49,090 nt of DNA from Candidatus Bathyarchaeia archaeon (GTDB lineage Archaea; Thermoproteota; Bathyarchaeia; 40CM-2-53-6; DTGE01), in assembly GCA_038852285.1 (NCBI GenBank), contig JAWCKG010000001.1, positions 137,050 through 186,139 on the forward strand, given 5' to 3'. Made by a program: the position numbers and the translations under genes. The stretch's first letter is position 1, and every line of letters begins with the position of its first letter. The notes beneath the pieces were generated by a model, which did not search any database, was not told the DNA's origin, and saw nothing but the letters and a program-made list of their open reading frames with translations. This document shows, one piece after another, positions 42,601-49,090 of the stretch.

Positions 42601-43395
42601 GTGGAGCTGAAACCTATACAAGAGCTTCTTTCGCTGAAAGGAAAAAGAGCCATGATAACGGGCTCAGCCTCAGGCATCGGCAGATGTATTGCCTACAGGT
42701 TCGCTGAGGCTGGCGCCGATCTAGAGGTCGTCGACTTGAACGAAGCGGGATTAAAACAGTTGGTAAACGATCTTTCAAAATTCCAGGTCGAGGTTAACGC
42801 GCACAGGGTGGATTTGTCGAAGGAAGAGGAGGTGGACCTCCTATGGTCTGGCTTAAAGGACAAAATTCCGGACATACTGGTTAACAACGCGGGCGTCTAC
42901 CCATTTAAGAAATTTCTAAGCGTAGACCGGAGATTTCTGGAAAACGCGTTAAACGTAAACTTAACATCGGTTTTCTGGATGTGCCAACACATGATTAGGC
43001 GAAGAGCGAGGAGAGGCGGAGTCATCATCAACGTAGGCTCCATCGAAGCCATATTACCCTTCCAAGACGATATGGTCCACTACGATGTGAGCAAAGCAGG
43101 GGTTATCGCCCTCACCAGGGCCCTGGCTAAGGAGTATGGGAAACGTGGATTCAGGGTCAACGCGATCATACCTGGCGGAATAACAACACCTGGAGTGATG
43201 AGGGCGGCGAAGAACATCATTAGACTCCATTTTGGACTCATCAAGTCTTGGGTTCAGTTTAAGTGGAGACTTCCAATGGGGAGACTCGGCCATCCAGATG
43301 AAGTCGCTCGAATGGCCTTGGTTCTCGCAAGCGACCTATCAAGCTATGTTCAAGGAGCGTTAATAGTCGTCGATGGAGGGTTCCTATCAGCCTAA
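42601..43395 (+). CDS. Short-chain dehydrogenase/reductase
   Basis: 264 residues from a GTG with AGAGGTTA 6-7 bp upstream. The Rossmann TGSASGIGR, NNAGVYP, the catalytic Ser in NVGSIEAI and the YxxxK motif (HYDVSKAG) are all present, as is the C-terminal RLGHPDEVARMALVLASD and VDGGF of classical SDRs. It reduces or oxidises a carbonyl/alcohol with NAD(P)(H). Best general likeness is to 3-oxoacyl reductase and sugar/polyol dehydrogenases; the substrate is unknown. It lies just after tRNA-Gly, with no operon partner. Confidence 0.88.
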   Translation: MELKPIQELLSLKGKRAMITGSASGIGRCIAYRFAEAGADLEVVDLNEAGLKQLVNDLSKFQVEVNAHRVDLSKEEEVDLLWSGLKDKIPDILVNNAGVYPFKKFLSVDRRFLENALNVNLTSVFWMCQHMIRRRARRGGVIINVGSIEAILPFQDDMVHYDVSKAGVIALTRALAKEYGKRGFRVNAIIPGGITTPGVMRAAKNIIRLHFGLIKSWVQFKWRLPMGRLGHPDEVARMALVLASDLSSYVQGALIVVDGGFLSA

Positions 43396-43518
43396 CCAAT
43401 TATTGGCCGAAGATGAACAGCTTTCGTCAAAGTTCCTAAAGATGAGAGATAAAAACTTCGGTTCCCCAATATTAATAGCGACGGTTGAAAATCCATGTCA
43501 ACCCGGGTTTAATGGGTG

Positions 43519-44187
43519 TTACTGTATGATATTCGACTTCGTGAATTGAACGCCTCTCTGAACCATGAACTCTAATGCCTGGGAGAGTTGCTCCGGAGGA
43601 AAGTTAACGGGCTTCGTCAGGTCGATGGGCACGACAACTTCTAATCCAAGGGTCCTGGCGTCTATTGCGGAGTAGTAAACGCAGTAGTCCAATGCCAATC
43701 CGCATAAGTATACTCGTTTTACTTTGAAGGTGTTTAAATACCCCGCTAATCCGGTAGGGGTTTTCTTGTCGTTTTCAAAGAAGGCGGAGTAGCTGTCTAC
43801 TTCTAGCCGGTACCCCTTCCTGATAATGGCCCCAGCGTACTGTGTGTTTACTTGGGGGTGGAACTCAGCTCCCAACGTGCCTTGCACGCAGTGGTCAGGC
43901 CACAGAACTGGACCAATTCCCTCAGACTCGTACCTCTCATATGGTTTTCTTCCATGGGCGCTGGCGAAGGATCGGTGACCTGGAGGATGCCAATCCTGAA
44001 TCATGACGACTACGTGGCCGCGTCGATTGAAAACATCCGCGAGCATATTCGTAGGCTCGATAATTTCGTTTCCCCCCTCCACAGGCAAGGCCCCACCGGG
44101 CATAAAGTCCCTTTGCAAGTCCACGATGATTAAAGCGTCTCCCCGTGTGAGCTTAGGCTTTACGAGCTTCAGATCCTCAACCCTCAT
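43519..44187 (-). CDS. pncA: Nicotinamidase
   Basis: 222 residues. Catalytic Asp in LIIVDLQRDFMPGGALPV, Lys in IIRKGYRLEVDSYSAF and Cys in GLALDYCVYYSA, with the metal-binding DWHPPGHRSF. All match PncA, which hydrolyses nicotinamide to nicotinate for NAD salvage. GGAGGAGAG precedes the ATG. This is a separate member of the isochorismatase fold from the protein at 518-1171, which lacks the DWHPPGH metal motif. The closest same-strand neighbour upstream is lpdA, 114 bp away, so a shared transcript is possible. Confidence 0.92.
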   Translation of the reverse strand: MRVEDLKLVKPKLTRGDALIIVDLQRDFMPGGALPVEGGNEIIEPTNMLADVFNRRGHVVVMIQDWHPPGHRSFASAHGRKPYERYESEGIGPVLWPDHCVQGTLGAEFHPQVNTQYAGAIIRKGYRLEVDSYSAFFENDKKTPTGLAGYLNTFKVKRVYLCGLALDYCVYYSAIDARTLGLEVVVPIDLTKPVNFPPEQLSQALEFMVQRGVQFTKSNIIQ

Positions 44188-44301
44188 CTTCTCTCCTCCA
44201 TAAACTGCACACGGCTAAACCCTTAAACCATTTTTCACCGACTTTACCCATTCACATCGTTATATTTAATTGATCTAGGTGAAAGAGTTTAAGGGTTTAG
44301 T

Positions 44302-45699
44302 TTAGATGTGAATGGGTCTGTTTAAAGCTTTGAGGCTTACTTCCCGGTTGATTTCAGAGAGGGTTGGGTGGGCGTGCACCATACCCGCCACTTCTTCGAG
44401 GGTGGCTTCAAGCTTCATCGCCATCGCCAGCTGATGGATCAACTCGCTAGCCTCAGGGGCGATAATCTGGGCTCCTAGGATCTGTCCAAGATTCTTCTCG
44501 TAGAGGATCTTGATCAATCCCTCCCTCTCATCCATGGTTACTGCTCGACCGTTCGCGATTATGGGAAAAGTGGCGGCCGCTGTTTCCCCATAAGCCTTTT
44601 TCGCTTGAGCTTCCGTTAAACCAACCGCCGCGAATTCGGGCAATGTGTAGACGCATCTTGGGATAAACCTATAATCGATCCTGGTGTCTAAGCCCACGAT
44701 GTTTTCCGAGGCTACTATGCCCTCTTGCATGGCTACGTGGGCCAGCATCCACTCGTTGGCCACATCGCCTACGGCGTATATGTTGGGCACGGTGGTCCTT
44801 AAACGCTCGTCAACCTTCACCCTACCAGCCTCAACCTTTATTCCAACCTCCTCGAAGCCCATGTCTTTAATGTTCGCAGCTCTACCTGTGGCGACCATAA
44901 CCATGCCCACGGAGAGTACGCGGCTGGATCCCGCCTCTTCGTATGTGAGCTCTAGGTTCCCCCAGCCCCCTGAGATCTTTTTCACCAGGACCCCGTTAAC
45001 GATGTTGATGCCCTTTCTCTCCAGGATCTTTTTCAGATGCTCGGAAGCCTCTTCATCTTCCCTAGGTAGGATAGATGGCATCGCCTCCAGAACCGTAACT
45101 TCGGCTCCAAAGGCTTTGAAGATGGAGGCGAACTCCAATCCTATGGCGCCTCCACCAATGATTCCTACCCTCTCGGGGAGGTGGTCCAGGCTGAAGGCCT
45201 CATCGCTTGTAATGACGCCGTCTTCTTCCACGCCTTCGATTGGAGGCTTAGTGGGATGAGACCCGCTGGCGATAATGATGTTCTCGGCTTCGATGAGTCG
45301 ATGTCCCCCGCCGGTTAGCTCTACATCTACTAGGTTTTGGCTTTTAAGCCGAGCAAACCCCTCCACAACCTCAACTCCATTCTTGTTCAATAAGTGTTTA
45401 ACGCCTTTTGAAAGCCTAGCTACAGCCGATTTCGCCCAAGTTAGCGAAGAAGTGTAATCCGCCTCGTATTTTTCAACCTTTATACCGAATTTATCCGATT
45501 TCTCAAGGGCTTCCAAAATCCCGCCGACGTAAAGGAGGGATTTGGTGGGTATGCATCCGATATTAGTGCATACGCCTCCTAAATTTGACTTCTCGATCAG
45601 GGAAACGTGGGCTCCCAGCTGGGCGGCCCTGATGGCGGCGACGTATCCTCCTGGTCCTCCTCCAATCACCGCAACGTTGACTTTCCCCTCTGCAGACAA
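44302..45699 (-). CDS. lpdA: Dihydrolipoamide dehydrogenase
   Basis: 465 residues. FAD GxGxxG (VIGGGPGGYVAA, 11-22), redox pair Cys44-Cys49 (GGVCTNIGCIPTKSLL), NAD site GIIGGGAIGLEFAS, GDVANEWMLAHVAMQEG and the C-terminal HAHPTLSE active-site His-Glu. It reoxidises dihydrolipoamide of 2-oxoacid dehydrogenases or the glycine cleavage system with NAD. Neither partner complex is in the window. The TTG at 45699 is 6 bp after AGGTGG. Other flavin disulfide reductases (mercuric or CoA-disulfide reductase) are less likely given the full motif set. Confidence 0.92.
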   Translation of the reverse strand: MSAEGKVNVAVIGGGPGGYVAAIRAAQLGAHVSLIEKSNLGGVCTNIGCIPTKSLLYVGGILEALEKSDKFGIKVEKYEADYTSSLTWAKSAVARLSKGVKHLLNKNGVEVVEGFARLKSQNLVDVELTGGGHRLIEAENIIIASGSHPTKPPIEGVEEDGVITSDEAFSLDHLPERVGIIGGGAIGLEFASIFKAFGAEVTVLEAMPSILPREDEEASEHLKKILERKGINIVNGVLVKKISGGWGNLELTYEEAGSSRVLSVGMVMVATGRAANIKDMGFEEVGIKVEAGRVKVDERLRTTVPNIYAVGDVANEWMLAHVAMQEGIVASENIVGLDTRIDYRFIPRCVYTLPEFAAVGLTEAQAKKAYGETAAATFPIIANGRAVTMDEREGLIKILYEKNLGQILGAQIIAPEASELIHQLAMAMKLEATLEEVAGMVHAHPTLSEINREVSLKALNRPIHI

Positions 45700-45751
45700 C
45701 TTGAACCACCTATCTATGGATTAAAAAACCGTTTAATTCAGGTGGCGGGTT

Positions 45752-46582
45752 TTATGTAGCTTCCTGTTCGACGATGGCGAAGGCCCTGGTCCAGCCGGCG
45801 CTGGCCCCCTCTATAACGACCGGAGCTCCTACGAAGATGAATCCATATGGCACAGGTATTTTATCCAGGTTGGCCAGCCTTTCATAGTGGATGAATTCCC
45901 TATCTTTTCCTACGAAGTGCGCTGGCCATAGGTATCGTTTGTCTCCGGTTCTTTTGTAGTCGTCGCCCATGGCTTTGAATGGTCTGTCGAAGCCGAAGGT
46001 ATCTACGCCGATGTTTACGATTCCTTGATCTAGTAGATATGAGGTGGCTTCGGCGCTCATCCCTGGGTGATCCTCGAAGTATGTTCTTTTACCCCACTTC
46101 TTGTCCCAGTCGGTTCTGATGAGAACTATATCGTATGGTTTCAGCTGATAGTTGATTTTCTTCAAGGCTTTGATGATGTCGTCTTTGGTTATGAACTGCC
46201 TAGGTTTTTTATGAGTTAAGTTAAGAACAACCCCATCGCCCACCGTCCAATCTAGTGGAACTTTGTCGATGGTTTTAGCAGGCTTGCCTGCAGTTGTAGG
46301 ATAGTAGTGGTATGGTGAGTCTAAATGGGTGCCTAGGTGGGTGGTTAACGTAGCCTCTTCCCAAGCCTGGCCCATCCCTTCAGGGAAGTCCTCAGGGTCC
46401 ACGCCCGCGGGCACCGAGTTAAGCCTAGCCCCCTCAACGTGACCCCATTTACAAACCTTTGGGAACCCAACGAAGTCTTGGTGAAAGGGGTATATGGGCA
46501 AGGTTAAATCTATTATCCTCCATTTCGCCCTATCGAACTGTAGCATTTCTATCACATCCCCTGTAAAACTCCTTATCTCCAT
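45752..46582 (-). CDS. Cyclase-family metal hydrolase (kynurenine-formamidase-like)
   Basis: 276 residues. The metal motif HLGTHLDSPYHY is present (HxGTHxDxPxH), along with VVLNLTHKKP and IVLIRTDWDKKWG, the layout of the cyclase/KynB superfamily. Members hydrolyse formamides, lactones or cyclic acyl compounds such as isatin. GVDTFGFDRPF near the active site is typical of the broader group rather than of KynB. It precedes lpdA on the same strand (52 bp gap). Substrate unknown; no tryptophan catabolic genes are seen. Confidence 0.85.
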   Translation of the reverse strand: MEIRSFTGDVIEMLQFDRAKWRIIDLTLPIYPFHQDFVGFPKVCKWGHVEGARLNSVPAGVDPEDFPEGMGQAWEEATLTTHLGTHLDSPYHYYPTTAGKPAKTIDKVPLDWTVGDGVVLNLTHKKPRQFITKDDIIKALKKINYQLKPYDIVLIRTDWDKKWGKRTYFEDHPGMSAEATSYLLDQGIVNIGVDTFGFDRPFKAMGDDYKRTGDKRYLWPAHFVGKDREFIHYERLANLDKIPVPYGFIFVGAPVVIEGASAGWTRAFAIVEQEAT

Positions 46583-46711
46583 CTTCGAATATTAAACCTT
46601 TCCACACGGCTGTTTCCAGTCATGGATGATTGATGAAGCGTTCTCCCTGATATTCAAGCGAATAGCTAAAAATTTCACTAAGCCTTTCGCTCCTATCGCT
46701 TCTATTGAAAA

Positions 46712-46720
46712 CATATAAAG
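46712..46720 (+). promoter_or_regulatory. TATA box of the HPr-kinase-like gene
   Basis: CATATAAAG lies about 41-49 bp before the ATG at 46761, leaving a short leader that carries the GGAGGAG ribosome site. Confidence 0.5.
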
Positions 46721-46760
46721 GCGTGTTGATTGTAGAAAACGTTGTTTGGAGGAGTAATTA

Positions 46761-47648
46761 ATGGTGACGTTGTCAGAGGAATATTATGTGGAGGACGCTC
46801 GAGTTAGGTTGGACTGCCTCGCCGAAAAGGAAGCTGACCAAATATTGACTAATACCTCCTTCTTAACGTATATCATAGCCGGCGTTAAAGTTTTTAAGGG
46901 AAAGACGAAGCCTAGGCCCGATATGCTGTGGCATCGCGTCCCTGAGACGAGGAGCCTGAGCTATCGCGAAGGAATGTTAACGATTCGCGGCGAATGGGGC
47001 GAGGGAGAGGTTCAGAAGCTCATGATCCCCTTATTGAGGAGGGAGCTGGAAAGACAGGGGCTTCACGCGTTCCACGCAGCCGTGGCCAAGTATAAGGGTA
47101 GGAACATCATGTTCATGACCGGGGAGGAAAACCATGGGAAAACCATGTGTTTGATCGAGTGTTGCCGCAGGGGTGGCCGCATGGTGGGAGCGGAGTCCAT
47201 CATATGCGATGAGAAAGGAGAGATTAAGTTGGCCTCTAAGAGGGTTTTCCTGGAAAGCGAGGAGCGTTCCAAGGGAACTGAGAGGATCGACAAGCCCTCA
47301 AGCCATCAAGGGGTGAGGAAGTTCTTCGGATCCATGCCGGATTTAAACCCCATTGAAGGCGAGAAGAGAATCGACCTGGTAATCCTCCCGGACATCGATG
47401 GAAACTATGACACCTTTACAGCTGAAATGGGCTCTTTCGAAAAACAGTATCAAACCTTCCAATGCCTAAGCTACCTTTACTTTCTACCAGCAATCATCGC
47501 TCCCAGTTTGCCTATGCCAATATTCGACGACGAGGAGTTGAGGCGAAGAAGGGCCAGGTTCGCCGCCGATTTCTCTGAAAAGCCCTTCTACTTCATCAGG
47601 GGAAGTAAGCCTCAAGTCATCTTGGATGAGGTTGAAAAGATTCTATAG
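46761..47648 (+). CDS. HPr-kinase-like P-loop protein of unknown function
   Basis: 295 residues behind a GGAGGAG ribosome site. Residues 98-150 follow the HprK C-terminal pattern: HAFHAAVAKYKGRNIMFMTG, P-loop GEENHGKT at 121-128, then an alpha helix and GGRMVGAESIICDEKGEI where HprK has its Asp-Asp strand. The N-terminal 90 residues and the Arg-rich C-terminus (DDEELRRRRARFAADFSEKPF) are not recognised. HPr and phosphotransferase proteins are not seen here, so the target is something else; related P-loop proteins occur in peptide-modification clusters. Stands between divergent cyclase and convergent MFS genes. Confidence 0.75.
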   Translation: MVTLSEEYYVEDARVRLDCLAEKEADQILTNTSFLTYIIAGVKVFKGKTKPRPDMLWHRVPETRSLSYREGMLTIRGEWGEGEVQKLMIPLLRRELERQGLHAFHAAVAKYKGRNIMFMTGEENHGKTMCLIECCRRGGRMVGAESIICDEKGEIKLASKRVFLESEERSKGTERIDKPSSHQGVRKFFGSMPDLNPIEGEKRIDLVILPDIDGNYDTFTAEMGSFEKQYQTFQCLSYLYFLPAIIAPSLPMPIFDDEELRRRRARFAADFSEKPFYFIRGSKPQVILDEVEKIL

Positions 47649-47663
47649 ACGCTGAGTAAATGC

Positions 47664-48848
47664 TCAGCCTCTTTCACTCAGTACGAGGGCTAAGGAGCCC
47701 AATAACCCTAAAACGGATATGGCGGCGATTGTGAGGAATACGAGGTTAAAGCTTCGAGTGGCCTCCAGAACAAGCCCAGTGATGGCCGCGGTGATGGACG
47801 ACCCTATGAAGCTCAACGTGTTGAATACGCCGAAACCCATACCCACATATTCGTTTTTCACCGCGCTGGGGATCGAGCCGAAGGTGGGGCCGAAGTACAT
47901 CATGATGGCCCAGCCCGCCAGCACGCTCACCGCGAACACCTCTAAGGTTGAGTGAGAGTAGGCCAGGAAAATGGGCGTAACGACACATAACGCCATCGAG
48001 GCTAAGATAACCTTTCCTCCACCGATTTTACCGGAGAGGGTTCCGCCGACGTATGAGGCGATCAACACCATGAGTCCCATGACAGCCGTCGCATAACCAA
48101 CTTGAATTAACGTGAAATCCCGCTCTTTGAGCAGGAACAGAGGCATCCAGGTGAGGATGCCGGTGAACATCGAGAGAGACGTGACGTTGAAGGATGTCAA
48201 TAAAAGAAGCTTCCCCGTGACGACACGCTTTAAATCGGTCAGCCTCATCATTGTAGCTTTAGGTGAACCTTTCAACTCAGCTCTTTCCCTCAGGTAGAGG
48301 AAGCTGATGGCCGCCGCCAGCAGGGTTAGGGCTGAAACGAAGCTTAGGCTGAGACGCCAACCGTAGAGTGAAACAGCTAAAGGTATGGCGAGCAACGTGA
48401 CGAATGTCGCTACGCCTTGACCTGATCCATAGATGCCCATGGCCTTGTCGTATTCATCTGCGTTGAACCAAGCTGGCAGCAACCTCATGGTGGAGGGTAA
48501 TAAGGATCCGCCGCTTAAGCCCATCAAGACCCTCGCCGCCAACGCTAATTGATAGCTGGGCGTAAAGGCGAGGAGTAGCCCAGAAAGGCCGAGGATGAGC
48601 ATCGATGTTGAGGCGATCTTGCTTCCGCCGACCCGGTCACTGGCGACCCCGGTTGGGATCTGAACCACCGCGTAGAATATTGAGAAAACGGACATGAGCA
48701 ACCCGATTTGAGCGTAGTTTAAACCAATCTCCTTAGCCATACTGTCCGAAACCACGGGAAAAACTGAGAAGTTGATCATTAACGCTATGAAAGAGTAGGT
48801 AGCTACAGCCAAGATCAGCCAACGGTATGATGGATTTTCACCGCGCAT
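47664..48848 (-). CDS. MFS transporter
   Basis: 394 residues and 12 predicted helices. The loop 2-3 motif reads GVASDRVGGSKIAS, a standard MFS A-motif, and helix 4 carries RVLMGLSGGSLLPSTMRLLPAWF, as in the anion:cation symporter and hexuronate/phthalate-type groups. It probably imports an organic acid or sugar acid with protons. It converges with the HPr-kinase-like gene (15 bp apart) and is divergent from the AOR gene, so substrate uptake for the AOR is possible but unproven. Distinct from the OFA transporter at 10.3 kb. Confidence 0.87.
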   Translation of the reverse strand: MRGENPSYRWLILAVATYSFIALMINFSVFPVVSDSMAKEIGLNYAQIGLLMSVFSIFYAVVQIPTGVASDRVGGSKIASTSMLILGLSGLLLAFTPSYQLALAARVLMGLSGGSLLPSTMRLLPAWFNADEYDKAMGIYGSGQGVATFVTLLAIPLAVSLYGWRLSLSFVSALTLLAAAISFLYLRERAELKGSPKATMMRLTDLKRVVTGKLLLLTSFNVTSLSMFTGILTWMPLFLLKERDFTLIQVGYATAVMGLMVLIASYVGGTLSGKIGGGKVILASMALCVVTPIFLAYSHSTLEVFAVSVLAGWAIMMYFGPTFGSIPSAVKNEYVGMGFGVFNTLSFIGSSITAAITGLVLEATRSFNLVFLTIAAISVLGLLGSLALVLSERG

Positions 48849-48955
48849 AGCCTGTGAATGACCGTTGAATGCTTAAAAATTTATCCTTAATCTCCACCGC
48901 GAATACGAATTAACCTTATCTAAAACATCGACCCATCTCTCGTATTGGTGACTAC

Positions 48956-49090
48956 ATGTTTAAAGGAGGATATATGAACAGAATCCTGAAGGTTGATTTA
49001 AACAAGGAGAAAGTAGACTACGAGGTGATCAACGAGGAATACGCCTTAAACTACATCGGCGGGGCAGGCTACGCAGCCAGGATCCTTTAC
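48956..49090 (+). CDS. Aldehyde:ferredoxin oxidoreductase family (N-terminal part only)
   Basis: 45 codons before the right edge. From the ATG at 48956 the protein begins FKGGYMNRILKVDLNKEKV and continues NYIGGAGYAARILY, the first strands of tungsten AOR enzymes, where GGY-x-x-RIL-VDL and the GG-G-A-LL segment bind the pterin cofactor. An ATG at 48974 also has GGAGGA upstream but would cut the conserved GGY. AOR enzymes oxidise aldehydes to acids and reduce ferredoxin. Subfamily cannot be told from this piece. Confidence 0.85.
   Translation, partial: MFKGGYMNRILKVDLNKEKVDYEVINEEYALNYIGGAGYAARILY

Noticed and set aside
44684-45259. 191-codon open frame antisense to lpdA
   Set aside because: Ser/Thr/Pro-rich composition and no family likeness mark it as a shadow of the dihydrolipoamide dehydrogenase gene.
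1-49090. CRISPR arrays, transposases, rRNA genes or a replication origin
   Set aside because: I found no regularly spaced repeats, transposase motifs, rRNA segments or Cdc6-linked origin repeats on reading both strands.

Overview
This window looks like archaeal chromosome. The evidence is a family-B DNA polymerase, an archaeal HMG-CoA synthase, a PcrB/GGGP-synthase-type prenyltransferase, ribose-1,5-bisphosphate isomerase beside AMP phosphorylase, a DUF460 protein, RNase HII, a minimal SufBC pair, TATA-type promoters (TTTATA/TTTAAA) about 35 bp before starts, and a tRNA-Leu interrupted by three short bulge-helix-bulge introns. The mix suggests a TACK/Thermoproteota lineage, possibly Bathyarchaeia-like, but that placement is inference. 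Many genes appear to begin with TTG behind a good Shine-Dalgarno site, so several starts below differ from the longest open frame.

Layout. 1-3.1 kb: the 5' part of an ABC substrate-binding protein, divergent from a cysteine hydrolase / creatininase-family / zinc-dehydrogenase set. 3.1-10 kb: GGGP-synthase-like protein, SerA, a small zinc ribbon, a QueT-like transporter, a DUF460 protein, a flippase-like membrane protein and a tRNA thiolase. 10-14.7 kb: OFA-type MFS transporter, a PolB whose proofreading residues are gone, and a nitroreductase. 14.8-19.5 kb: a fumarate-reductase-like flavoprotein, a truncated 2Fe-2S partner, a second creatininase-family protein and an FGGY sugar kinase. 19.5-21.4 kb: gene-poor, with a lone encapsulin-type ferritin-like protein, a PIN-domain fragment, a copied tRNA 3' end and the three-intron tRNA-Leu(CAA). 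21.7-26.7 kb: acetyl-CoA synthetase, small zinc/membrane proteins, an HMG-CoA synthase fused to a DUF35-type domain, and a SWIB-like zinc-ribbon protein.

26.9-37.7 kb is mostly housekeeping: HtpX, a MacB/LolD-type ABC exporter, a PRC-barrel protein, the AMP-degradation pair, an ATP-cone nuclease, RNase HII, an isopropylmalate/tartrate-type dehydrogenase and SufBC. 38-42 kb is one 1337-residue surface protein with a transglutaminase-like domain lacking the nucleophilic cysteine and a cytoplasmic zinc-ribbon tail. 42.4-49.1 kb: tRNA-Gly(TCC), an SDR, nicotinamidase, dihydrolipoamide dehydrogenase, a cyclase-family hydrolase, an HPr-kinase-like P-loop protein, an MFS transporter and the start of an aldehyde:ferredoxin oxidoreductase.

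How the genes fit together: HMG-CoA synthase and the GGGP-synthase-like enzyme belong to archaeal lipid synthesis. AMP phosphorylase and R15P isomerase would feed AMP ribose to a type III RubisCO, which is not in the window. The creatininases, dehydrogenases, sugar kinase and MFS proteins suggest use of small organic compounds. No CRISPR array, rRNA, transposase or intact integrase was seen.
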